From positions 1-7,653 of the forward strand of contig JAGBUF010000149.1 of the NCBI GenBank assembly GCA_017630975.1: 7,653 nt of DNA, in the 5' to 3' direction. Of the stretch, positions 1 to 7,445 are shown in pieces. Position 1 is the stretch's first letter; each line of letters begins with the position of its first letter. Origin of the DNA: Paraprevotella sp. Its GTDB lineage: Bacteria; Bacteroidota; Bacteroidia; Bacteroidales; Bacteroidaceae. Position numbers and translations under genes: made by a program. The notes beneath the pieces were generated by a model, which was not told the DNA's origin, did no database searches, and saw only the letters and a program-made list of their open reading frames with translations.

Positions 1-1288
1 CCGTATAGAGTGCCGGTTTCTTACCTTCGGGGAAAGCACGCTGATGGATATCATTGAGGTGCGCTACAGCCTCATCGGTCACTGTACCTGAGGTACGCAC
101 CAATGTCTCGGCATAAGTCAGTTTCACCTCTGACAGACGCATATAGATGATGTCGTTATACTCACCTCCACTATATTTGTTGGATGTGCTGTCGGTCGCA
201 TTGTCCGATTTTGAACCGGTCCACACCAAATAGTTCCAACGTTCATCATCCGTTTCGTATTTTGCTTCCACCTCTTTCGGTACATAGAAATTCAACTTAC
301 GATAGTAATAACTTACTCCTGAAGGATAGTTGTCGATATACAAACGGCTGGGTTGGTAGAATATCAACTCATTACTGCGAGTTGTCGGGTCTGGGTAAGA
401 ACCGGATTGGGTATATTCATTGTTCGGGAACAAAGCCGTACTAAACTCTGTGCTGGAAGTTGAGAACTTATAACTGGTGTTAGCTAAGACTTCTTTCGCA
501 AGATTGCGTGCTTCTGTCAACTCTGCCTGATTGTTGGTGTATGTACCTTTGTACAGATATACCCTACTCAACAACGCCTGTGCAGTGGACTTGGTGGCTC
601 TGATACGTGAAGTAGCATCGGGAACTGATGCAGGAAGGTCTGCAATTGCATCTTTCAAGTCACGAATAATCTGTGTCCACACCTCTGCATTGGTAGAACG
701 TCCGGACACCTCATCGGGATTGTAGCCATTATAGGGTTCAAGACTCAATACCACACCATCGCCATCGTCATTACCCAACAACGCTTGGTCGCCATAAATG
801 TTCAACAAATAGAAATAGATATAGGCACGAATGAACTTCGCCTCGGCAATGTGTTGCTTTTTCGTAGCCTCATCGTAAGCACCATAACGATTCACACCCA
901 ACACGATATTGTTTGAGAAATCTATCGCATTGTAACCCCAATACCAAATATTTCTCAAGAATCCATCATGCTCAGAACTGGTGTACTCTGCTTTTTCAAT
1001 CGCTACAAAACCGCTGGACTTCTCACGAACAGCTAAATTTTCCGTTCCCAAATCGCCTAAGAACCAAGTATACCCAAGATTGGAATAGTTATTTTGGTCT
1101 TGCGGCGCTCCTGCCATGAACACATTCAAGCGCACATAGTTACCCATCAAAGCAGCCTCGGCGGTCTTCTTGTCTTTGTACACTTTCTCGTCCACCAACG
1201 TATTCTCCGGCGCATAGTCCAACTCACAAGCGTTGAACAAGACACCTGCTGCCATCAACAATACTGCAAAACTGATATATTTTTTCAT
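1..1288 (-). CDS. SusD/RagB-family outer-membrane lipoprotein (3' end beyond window)
   Basis: This is a surface ligand-binding lipoprotein that partners the adjacent SusC-like transporter, forming a lid over its barrel. The first 429 codons are open, and the stop lies beyond the left edge. The product begins MKKYISFAVLLMAAGVLF with a lipobox ending at Cys21 (LFNAC). Family hallmarks are EAKFIRAYIYFYLLNIYGD near residues 145-170, the helical stretch RATKSTAQALLSRVYLYKG near 230-250, and the C-terminal RagB/SusD segment IYIRLSEVKLTYAETLVR near 373-395, followed by LNDIHQRAF. Family members usually have about 500-600 residues, so perhaps 80-150 are missing. The start at 1288 has a purine-rich AAGGAAAA just upstream. 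An in-frame ATG at 1303 would add only five residues (MKEKT) and would put that purine run inside the gene. It lies 20 bases after the susC stop, so the two are surely co-transcribed. The family call is firm; the ligand cannot be told. Confidence 0.95.
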   Translation of the reverse strand, partial: MKKYISFAVLLMAAGVLFNACELDYAPENTLVDEKVYKDKKTAEAALMGNYVRLNVFMAGAPQDQNNYSNLGYTWFLGDLGTENLAVREKSSGFVAIEKAEYTSSEHDGFLRNIWYWGYNAIDFSNNIVLGVNRYGAYDEATKKQHIAEAKFIRAYIYFYLLNIYGDQALLGNDDGDGVVLSLEPYNGYNPDEVSGRSTNAEVWTQIIRDLKDAIADLPASVPDATSRIRATKSTAQALLSRVYLYKGTYTNNQAELTEARNLAKEVLANTSYKFSTSSTEFSTALFPNNEYTQSGSYPDPTTRSNELIFYQPSRLYIDNYPSGVSYYYRKLNFYVPKEVEAKYETDDERWNYLVWTGSKSDNATDSTSNKYSGGEYNDIIYMRLSEVKLTYAETLVRTSGTVTDEAVAHLNDIHQRAFPEGKKPALYT

Positions 1289-1292
1289 TGTC

Positions 1293-1300
1293 TTTTCCTT
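1293..1300 (-). promoter_or_regulatory. Ribosome-binding site of the susD-like gene
   Basis: On the minus strand AAGGAAAA lies four bases before the ATG at 1288, inside the 20-base gap after the susC stop. It is the clearest Shine-Dalgarno-like site among the four genes here and favours the 1288 start over the in-frame ATG at 1303. Confidence 0.55.
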
Positions 1301-1308
1301 CATTTAAA

Positions 1309-4300
1309 TTAGAAACTTGCTCTGATACCAAACTGATAGCTGCGTGACTGTGGCATCGTACTGTTGTCGTAACCGGCAGCTGTAGCTGATGAACCGAACG
1401 CACTTACTTCCGGGTCCAAACCGCTATACTTGGTGATTGTAAATAAGTTCGTAAAGGTTGCGAATATTCTGAACTGCTTGATGAATTTGGTCTTCATCAA
1501 GAACTTTTGTGGCACATTGTAGGTCAATGTCAAGTTCTTCAAACGCAAGTAGGAGTTGTTCTCCAAGAAACGTGTTGTCGTGATAGAAGTAGTATAATCG
1601 TATCCATTCAACACCGAGCTGTTATTCAGTCTGGGAATATCAGTCTGCTGACCGGGGATCTGCCACATTTCAAGAATTTCCTTTCCTAAGTTGCAAGCAT
1701 CCGATTGAGTATAGGTCAGCAAGGTGGCACGCGTGCTGTTCATCATTCTGCTGCCCAATGCAAAAGTAAACATGAAGTTCAACTCAAAATCCTTATACAT
1801 CAATGTATTGGTCAACGAACCGTATACATCCGGCATAGCTGTTCCACATACGAACTTGTTGTTATCAGAACGCGCATAGTCCGAAGCAGGTGGAATCTTG
1901 GAGATGCTACCGTCGGCATAGCGCCACAACGGGTCACCTGTCATCGGGTCTACACCCACCCAATCGTGCAAGTACCATTGTGCCACAGGCTCTCCTTCTG
2001 CATAGTACTTGAATGAACTGTTGGCTTGATCCAACTGATTACCTTCGAAGTTCAGTTTCAAAATCTTATTGGTAGAACGAGAAAGGTTCAAGATAGTCTG
2101 CCATTGGAAATCATTGTTCTGTATATTGGTGGTAATCAACTGGAAGTCGATACCCTGATTCATCATATCGGCAATATTCTGGTTCTCTTTCATGTAACCG
2201 GTATACAACGGAAGGTCGGAAGAGAACAACATATTGGTGGTCTTCTTGTAGAAGTAGTCGAATGTCATCTGCACACGACCCTTGAACAACTCAACATCCA
2301 ATCCGGCATCGTAGGTGATGGTACGCTCCCAGTCCAGATTCTCATTACCGGGTTGTGACATCTGCAAGTAATTGTGCCCACCGTAAGTGGTCAGCGTGTT
2401 CAGGTTGTAAACGGCTTGTGCACCATAGTAGCTGTTGTTACCATCCTTACTTGAGATACCGACAGAACCACGGATTTTCAACTGATCCACCCATTTCAAA
2501 TTGTCCTTGATGAAGTTTTCTTCAGACATACGCCAACCCAATGAGAATGAAGGTGTACTCAAATAACGGTGGTTGCGGTTGTAACGTGAAGAACCATCCA
2601 AACGATAGGTGACACCCGCCATATAGCGGTACTTCCATTGGTAGTTCAAACGAGCAAATGCTGAGAACAAGGCATATTGACGCATATAGGCGCCCGTCAC
2701 ACGCTTGGTTTGCGCCGCACCCACACCGTTCAGTTCAGGACTGAAGAAGTCGCTACCGGTCACTGAATTGTATCGCTCCTGTGAATACTCATAACTTTGT
2801 CCCAATACACCTTGCAGGAAATGTTGTCCGAACACCTTATTGATATTGAGGGTGTTGTTGACTACTATTTTGTACTTCAAGCTGGTAGACTCAGAAGCCT
2901 GATTACCAATAACACCGGACAAGGTCTCTGGCAATTCTGGTTTGCGGATATTGGTAAAGGAGTTGTAGAGGTCGGTACCCAACTCACTGCGCAAAGAAAT
3001 CCAACTTGTAGGACGGTATTCCACATAACCGTTACCCACCACGCGGGTATCTTCGAGACTCTCATCATTGTTATATGCTATTGCCACAGGGTTGTATGCC
3101 TCCGGATCGCCCTTCGCATTGGGAGCATAGCCATAATAATAGTCGCCTGTTTTCTCGTCGTAAACAGGGATGTTGGGCGCTTTCTTCAATGCCATCGCAT
3201 AGACGTTGCTGGCTGTCAGCGCATTGTTGTTCAACTTGGTGAGCGACATGTTCAAGCCCATATCCAAATACTTATTGATGGATGTGTTCAGGTTCATACG
3301 TGCCGCATAGCGTTGCATGTCGTTATTGATGACATAAGATTGGTTATTGTCGTACGACAGACTGACAAAATAAGTGGTCTTTCCCTGTCCGCCGGACACT
3401 GATGCATTCACACCGTGGCTGACAGCTGTACGTGTCACAGCATCAATCCAATCGGTATTGGCAAATTTCGGGAAACCTGTTTTATAATAAGCCGTATATA
3501 CATCGGAATATTCATCACCGGTCAACAAATCAAGTTTACCCATCGGACGGTCAATTGACACGGTATAGCCTACATTCACTTGTGAACGATCGCGACTACC
3601 CTTTTTGGTGGTAATCAAGATTACACCGGCAGCACCACGTGAACCGTAGATAGCAGTAGCGAAAGCATCCTTTAGGATTTCGATGGACTCGATGTCGTCG
3701 GGGTTCAAAGTAGCCAATGGATTTCTCTCAAATGAATATTTCAACTCATGATCGTATTTCAAGGTTCCACCACCTGTATGCGTTCCACCCATGGCTATAC
3801 CCGGAATGGCTCCACCGGACACGTCCATGTTATTGGCATCACGGTCGGTACTGTACACCGGCACTCCGTCAATCACATACAAGGGGTTATTATCACCCAT
3901 GATAGAACTGATACCACGGATGGTCAAGAGGTTGGCTCCACCCAATGCACCGGATGAGTTACTCATGTACACACCGGGAGCTTTACCCTGTAACATTTGG
4001 TCGACAGACTGAAAACCTACTCTGTCATCCGGTTTTACGGAAGATACCGAACCGGTCAGGTCACGACGCTCCTGACGGCTATAACCCGTCACCACCACGT
4101 CGCTCATGCGGAAAGCATTGCTTTCTTTCAACGACACGCTCACATCTGTACGGTTGCCCACCCTTTCTGCATATTTATTGTATCCCAATAAAGAAAAGTT
4201 AAGGGTATCTGAGGGTGCTGCTGAAATAGAATAAGTACCATTGCGCTCGGTGTAAGTCACCACGTTCGTTCCTTTAACGTGCACGCTCACCATCTCCAAC

Positions 4301-4407
4301 GGATAACCGGAATTGTCCACCACCTTTCCTTTCACTGTACGTTTCTGTGCAGAAACACTCATTGAAAGGAGTGCGAGAAAGATAAACAGTATAGATTTTG
4401 TTTTCAT
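1309..4407 (-). CDS. SusC/RagA-family TonB-linked outer-membrane transporter
   Basis: This is a TonB-dependent outer-membrane barrel that imports a ligand captured by its SusD partner. It has 1032 residues, a usual length for the family. In order: a signal peptide with likely cleavage at A20/Q21 (SVSA|QKR); a carboxypeptidase-regulatory-like beta domain at about 24-98 (TVKGKVVDNSGYPLEMVSV), typical of SusC; the TonB box DVVVTGY at 103-109; and a plug domain to about 270, with LYVIDGVPVY at 176-185 and the signature SIEILKDAFATAIYGSRGAA at 241-260. The rest is the barrel, ending RSYQFGIRASF with the expected C-terminal Phe. Residues 186-229 form a long Gly/Asp/Met-rich loop in the plug. The start has no clear Shine-Dalgarno and follows a terminator by 16 bases. 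The susD-like gene is 20 bases downstream. No linked enzyme reveals the substrate, so a glycan, peptide or another ligand are all possible. Confidence 0.97.
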   Translation of the reverse strand: MKTKSILFIFLALLSMSVSAQKRTVKGKVVDNSGYPLEMVSVHVKGTNVVTYTERNGTYSISAAPSDTLNFSLLGYNKYAERVGNRTDVSVSLKESNAFRMSDVVVTGYSRQERRDLTGSVSSVKPDDRVGFQSVDQMLQGKAPGVYMSNSSGALGGANLLTIRGISSIMGDNNPLYVIDGVPVYSTDRDANNMDVSGGAIPGIAMGGTHTGGGTLKYDHELKYSFERNPLATLNPDDIESIEILKDAFATAIYGSRGAAGVILITTKKGSRDRSQVNVGYTVSIDRPMGKLDLLTGDEYSDVYTAYYKTGFPKFANTDWIDAVTRTAVSHGVNASVSGGQGKTTYFVSLSYDNNQSYVINNDMQRYAARMNLNTSINKYLDMGLNMSLTKLNNNALTASNVYAMALKKAPNIPVYDEKTGDYYYGYAPNAKGDPEAYNPVAIAYNNDESLEDTRVVGNGYVEYRPTSWISLRSELGTDLYNSFTNIRKPELPETLSGVIGNQASESTSLKYKIVVNNTLNINKVFGQHFLQGVLGQSYEYSQERYNSVTGSDFFSPELNGVGAAQTKRVTGAYMRQYALFSAFARLNYQWKYRYMAGVTYRLDGSSRYNRNHRYLSTPSFSLGWRMSEENFIKDNLKWVDQLKIRGSVGISSKDGNNSYYGAQAVYNLNTLTTYGGHNYLQMSQPGNENLDWERTITYDAGLDVELFKGRVQMTFDYFYKKTTNMLFSSDLPLYTGYMKENQNIADMMNQGIDFQLITTNIQNNDFQWQTILNLSRSTNKILKLNFEGNQLDQANSSFKYYAEGEPVAQWYLHDWVGVDPMTGDPLWRYADGSISKIPPASDYARSDNNKFVCGTAMPDVYGSLTNTLMYKDFELNFMFTFALGSRMMNSTRATLLTYTQSDACNLGKEILEMWQIPGQQTDIPRLNNSSVLNGYDYTTSITTTRFLENNSYLRLKNLTLTYNVPQKFLMKTKFIKQFRIFATFTNLFTITKYSGLDPEVSAFGSSATAAGYDNSTMPQSRSYQFGIRASF

Positions 4408-4422
4408 ACCAAATATTTTGAT

Positions 4423-4458
4423 AAAAAAGGGAGTGTGCCCTCATTCCGAGCACACTCC
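4423..4458 (-). terminator. Intrinsic terminator between the Kelch lipoprotein gene and susC
   Basis: The minus strand has a perfect 9-bp stem, GGAGTGTGC (4450-4458) with GCACACTCC (4430-4438). It can be lengthened to 11 bp by a U-G and a C-G pair at the base of the loop, leaving a 7-base loop. One C follows, then six T residues (4423-4428). It begins 19 bases after the Kelch gene stop and its T-run ends 16 bases before the susC ATG. This is the textbook layout of a rho-independent terminator. It may stop all transcription, or pass part of it to lower susCD expression relative to the upstream genes. Confidence 0.85.
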
Positions 4459-4477
4459 TATAATTTAATTGATTAGA

Positions 4478-6073
4478 TTAATCCAATGTCTTCACCCAAG
4501 TGTCTGTTACCGGAGTAAATGGCGCTTCGAGAGGATAACCATAAGTGTCTTTAGTTACATCGCTGATACCACCGAACAACCATGCTTCATTACCTTGAGC
4601 TACACCCACTGTATGACGACGAGCTGAGAATGCTGCAGGTACATCTGCCACTTCTTCCCAAGTCAAGCAGTCTGTAGACTTGAAGATCTTGTTAGAAACC
4701 ACATTACCTTCTGCTGTATTGATAGCACCACCGAAGATGTAAACCACTTCGTCAGTAGCAACAACTGACATATCATAGATACCAGTCAAACCTACTACTT
4801 GATTGCCTTCTGCATCAACCGGGAATTCAGCTTCTTGCTTCCATGCGATACCGTCTTCAGAAGACCAAATAGTATTTACCATTTGACTTGGACTCAAGAA
4901 GTTCTTGTAACCACCCATGCACCACAACTTACCTTGGAACTCAAAGAACGCGTTTTGTGCACGCATATGTACGTCTGGAGTAACACCTTCTTCCGCACCT
5001 GTCACAGTTACTATTTCATAGTCTGTACCATTGGTTGTTGTAAAGTAACGACGACCCATTTGCCACATACCATAGCCTGCATTCAAACCACCTTGAACAA
5101 AAATCTTACCATTAAAGCTAACTGCATTTACATGAGCAGCTGGCAAGAACCATGAAGCATCTGCTGTAATATCTTCACCATTATTTTTTACAGTGATTCC
5201 AACAGTGTCACACTCAAAGTTAACACCATCCGCTGTTGAGAATGAACGCCAAGCTTCAATAGAAGGACCAGGTCCTGTCCATCCGTCAACCATCTCAGCA
5301 GGATTTCCATAAATATCTTGACCGTTCAAACGAGAACCTCCCATAACGAACAAGCGACCATCATGTACTACTAAACATGCACCTTCACCACCAACTACAT
5401 AACCTTCTTGCTTCTCTTCCAAAACTTCACCTTCTGCTGAAACTTTGTTCGGAAGATCAACACCTTCTGTTGATACGTTATAATCTACCTTCACCCAGTT
5501 TACACCATCCACTGAAGAGAACAAATCGTAGTGTTCAATTTTTACAGTTTCTGCTTCTTCACCTTCACCTTGTAATTCTTCAGTTGTTGATGTAACAAAA
5601 GCATAGAATTTACCCTTGAAGTAAGTCATGTTGTAATCAATAACATTTGCAGGGAAGCCATTGAATCTTGAAGACTTGATAGTCATACCTACATTACCGA
5701 ATACACGCTCTACAGTTACTGTATAAGCAACAGACTTGCCGTCAGCACCTTTTGCTACCAAAGTAACAGGAGCTGTAAAGTCAGCAGTTACACCTGCACC
5801 TACCGGTTCGTCATTGAAATAAACGGCAGAACCCAAAGTAGCTACAGCAGAAACAGTAGCATTTGCCAAAGCTTCGTCAGTTGTTTCACCAGCAACTTCT
5901 ACAACAGCTGTTGTACCTGTGATAGTTGCATTGTAGCTCACTGAACTACCTTCCGGTGTTACACTGATTGCGGTGATACCCACTACCGGAGCAGGATCTT
6001 CCTCTGAACATGATGTCCAAGTCAAGGCACCCATCAGGACTGCCAAGAACATCCATACATTTCTCATTTTCAT
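4478..6073 (-). CDS. Kelch-like beta-propeller surface lipoprotein
   Basis: This 531-residue lipoprotein is probably anchored on the cell surface; its function is unknown. The signal peptide ends in a lipobox with Cys22 (TWTSC). The SEED that follows resembles the acidic lipoprotein export signal of Bacteroidetes. Residues about 33-124 form a beta-rich Ig/cadherin-like domain ending SVAYTVTVERV. Six Kelch-like repeats follow, with hydrophobic/GG strands at 149-161, 234-246 (DGRLFVMGG), 318-329 (NGKIFVQGG), 377-388 (QGKLWCMGG), 437-449 (VVYIFGG) and 489-502 (EAWLFGG). Each is paired with an outer 'S-x-D-G-x-x-W' type strand at 186-196, 279-289, 345-355, 404-414 and 466-475, and a shortened one at the C-terminus (DTWVKTL). 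The pattern suggests a six-bladed propeller, reminiscent of the Bacteroidales DUF6242 group. The purine run AGAGAGA (6077-6083) precedes the ATG; Met3 is an alternative start. It lies 34 bases after the thioredoxin-like gene and is followed by a terminator. Codons favour GCT, GGT, GTT and ACT, suggesting high expression. Confidence 0.85.
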   Translation of the reverse strand: MKMRNVWMFLAVLMGALTWTSCSEEDPAPVVGITAISVTPEGSSVSYNATITGTTAVVEVAGETTDEALANATVSAVATLGSAVYFNDEPVGAGVTADFTAPVTLVAKGADGKSVAYTVTVERVFGNVGMTIKSSRFNGFPANVIDYNMTYFKGKFYAFVTSTTEELQGEGEEAETVKIEHYDLFSSVDGVNWVKVDYNVSTEGVDLPNKVSAEGEVLEEKQEGYVVGGEGACLVVHDGRLFVMGGSRLNGQDIYGNPAEMVDGWTGPGPSIEAWRSFSTADGVNFECDTVGITVKNNGEDITADASWFLPAAHVNAVSFNGKIFVQGGLNAGYGMWQMGRRYFTTTNGTDYEIVTVTGAEEGVTPDVHMRAQNAFFEFQGKLWCMGGYKNFLSPSQMVNTIWSSEDGIAWKQEAEFPVDAEGNQVVGLTGIYDMSVVATDEVVYIFGGAINTAEGNVVSNKIFKSTDCLTWEEVADVPAAFSARRHTVGVAQGNEAWLFGGISDVTKDTYGYPLEAPFTPVTDTWVKTLD

Positions 6074-6076
6074 AAT

Positions 6077-6083
6077 TCTCTCT
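6077..6083 (-). promoter_or_regulatory. Purine-rich ribosome-binding region of the Kelch lipoprotein gene
   Basis: AGAGAGA on the minus strand ends three bases before the ATG at 6073, in the 34-base gap after the thioredoxin-like gene. It is not a canonical Shine-Dalgarno but is the only purine-rich patch in this AT-rich gap. No TAnnTTTG promoter with a matching upstream TTG was found in the gap, so this gene is most simply co-transcribed with the gene before it. Confidence 0.35.
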
Positions 6084-6107
6084 ATTTTTAAAGTTAAACA
6101 AAATTTA

Positions 6108-7304
6108 TCACATCATAGCGGCGCCCATCATGCTCATGCCACCGATAGCCTTAGGGGCAGCGGCTTTCTTACCATCCAAACACTCCTGTACGGCATTCTT
6201 GATGCCTTCGCCACGTACATTCTTCTTATAGATATTGCCATCCTTGTCCAACACCAAGATGAAAGGAATACCACCGAACTGATAGAGACTCATCACCTCC
6301 TTGCCGGCATCCTTTACCCATCCTTGTGGCCAAGCCATATTTTCCTCTTTCATAGCCTTGCGCCATGCGGGTTCTTTTGCATCGATAGATACACTCAAGA
6401 ATTCTACATCCTTACCCTTGAATTCTTCATAGAATTTCTTCATGTGAGGAATCTCCTGACGGCAAGGACCGCACCATGAAGCCCAGAAGTCAAGTACCAA
6501 AACCTTACCCTTGAAATCAGCAGGAGACAATTTCTTGCCTTTCGGGTTCTGACAAACGAATGCCGGAGCCGGTTTACCCACCTTCATACGCTCCATGCGT
6601 TCACGTTTCTCAGCTTGTTCTTTTCTATATTGATTAACCAAGGTTTTAGAAACTTCTGATTGTTGTTCCAACTGTGCCAAAGCAGCATCTACCAACGCTT
6701 TGTCTTTTTCGCCGGAAAGTGATGCGATAGCCACCAACACACTGTTACGGTCAGCAAAATGCTCAACGATATAGCGCATATAGGCAGACATATTTTCACC
6801 GCTCATGTCATACATCGCCACACTCAATTTTTGCTTTTCCTTGTCATCCTGGAATTTCGCACGATAAGCCGCTTGCGAAATGGCAATCATACGCTGATAA
6901 CTGCGATAACCCTCAAAGTTGATCAAGTTCATCACCTCATTGTTCTTACCTCCTTTAATATATACAAAAGGAGGATTCTTAATCTTGATTTTGGCTGTAT
7001 CCAAACCGCGGAAGTCAATATCAAGGTTCTCGTCTTCCAACCATACGTTCACAGATTGCCATTTGCCGCAATCCACTATTGCCTGACCCGGTTCGCTGAC
7101 CGGCACCTCAACAGAGTAGGTGTGATCCGGATTCACTACTGTTTCAGCCAACACTTTGGTAGAAGTACCAATACGTTGGAATACACTTACCTTAAAACCC
7201 TCTTCTATGAATTTCACATGTCCTTTGATGGTTATTTTCTCTTGAGCATTCATGCTCATTCCAAAGCACACCAAAGCCAATAAAAATAACTTAGTCTTTT
7301 TCAT
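6108..7304 (-). CDS. TlpA-like periplasmic thiol-disulfide protein with DUF4369-like N-terminus
   Basis: This 398-residue exported thioredoxin-fold protein probably reduces or exchanges disulfides in the periplasm. The signal peptide is likely cleaved at A20/Q21 (SMNA|QEK) and has no lipobox. Residues about 24-115 look like the beta-rich DUF4369 domain common in front of Bacteroidetes TlpA proteins. A helical linker (about 120-240) ends in a charged, coiled-coil-like stretch (QYRKEQAEKRERMERM). The thioredoxin domain starts at KVGKPAPAFV (241-250), with the active site WCGPC at 277-281 and the cis-proline in GGIPF (Pro347). Other mature cysteines are 79, 251 and 375. The C-terminus is odd: after about residue 379 comes AAAPKAIGG and then a Met-rich end (MSMMGAAMM), not part of the fold. 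It is the first gene after the promoter cassette. The fold and active site are certain; the partner protein is unknown. Confidence 0.93.
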   Translation of the reverse strand: MKKTKLFLLALVCFGMSMNAQEKITIKGHVKFIEEGFKVSVFQRIGTSTKVLAETVVNPDHTYSVEVPVSEPGQAIVDCGKWQSVNVWLEDENLDIDFRGLDTAKIKIKNPPFVYIKGGKNNEVMNLINFEGYRSYQRMIAISQAAYRAKFQDDKEKQKLSVAMYDMSGENMSAYMRYIVEHFADRNSVLVAIASLSGEKDKALVDAALAQLEQQSEVSKTLVNQYRKEQAEKRERMERMKVGKPAPAFVCQNPKGKKLSPADFKGKVLVLDFWASWCGPCRQEIPHMKKFYEEFKGKDVEFLSVSIDAKEPAWRKAMKEENMAWPQGWVKDAGKEVMSLYQFGGIPFILVLDKDGNIYKKNVRGEGIKNAVQECLDGKKAAAPKAIGGMSMMGAAMM

Positions 7305-7345
7305 GGTTCCGATTTTATGTTTGTTTTCTTTCGTTTTTTCAGCCC

Positions 7346-7369
7346 CTCTCTTGGTGAGAGAGCGATTGA
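7346..7369. repeat. Left arm of a 24-bp inverted repeat flanking the promoter segment
   Basis: This arm contains CTTGGTGAGAGAGCGATTGA (7350-7369), whose exact reverse complement occurs at 7524-7543. With four further bases on the outer side, 23 of 24 match the other arm; the mismatch is T7349 against T7544. Within the arm CTCTC-TTGGT-GAGAG forms a small dyad. As the first part of the minus-strand leader it can fold into a stem of about 7 bp. Confidence 0.9.
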
Positions 7370-7375
7370 GCGCGA

Positions 7376-7407
7376 CAAAAATATGTAAAAAGCCTTATTA
7401 AAACAAT
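7376..7407 (-). promoter_or_regulatory. Bacteroidales-type promoter for the thioredoxin-like/Kelch/(susCD) genes
   Basis: On the minus strand a -33-like ATTG (7404-7407) is followed by 20 bases and then TATTTTTG (7376-7383), an exact match to the TAnnTTTG -7 element of the Bacteroidales primary sigma factor, with the expected spacing. The start of transcription should fall near 7368-7371, at the inner edge of the left inverted repeat. This gives a leader of about 65 bases before the ATG at 7304. Confidence 0.75.
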
Positions 7408-7424
7408 AAAAATGCAGAAAAAAT

Positions 7425-7445
7425 ACACTTTCATTTAAAAAGTGT
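7425..7445 (-). other. AT-rich dyad inside the invertible segment
   Basis: ACACTTT (7425-7431) and AAAGTGT (7439-7445) form a perfect 7-bp dyad around a 7-base centre. On the minus strand it is followed by A and six T residues, like a weak terminator. It lies 17 bases upstream of the -33 element, so it could block read-through into the promoter region or be a regulator binding site. The stem is AT-rich and short, so confidence is modest. Confidence 0.4.

Noticed and set aside
2797..3402. 201-codon open frame on the plus strand inside susC, and similar plus-strand frames across the window
   Set aside because: They lie antisense to strongly supported SusC, Kelch and TlpA-like genes. Their products are low-complexity shadows (rich in His, Ile, Gln, Arg) with no domain pattern.
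4411..4420. TATTTG/TATTTTG-like sequences just before susC, as a promoter on either strand
   Set aside because: Both are too short for the -7 element. A minus-strand promoter here would start at or after the ATG, and the plus-strand version lacks a correctly spaced -33 element, so I do not call an antisense RNA.
6084..6110. Possible promoter before the Kelch gene (TAAATTTTG on the minus strand)
   Set aside because: It is one base too long for TAnnTTTG and no TTG lies 19-21 bases upstream; co-transcription with the upstream gene is simpler.
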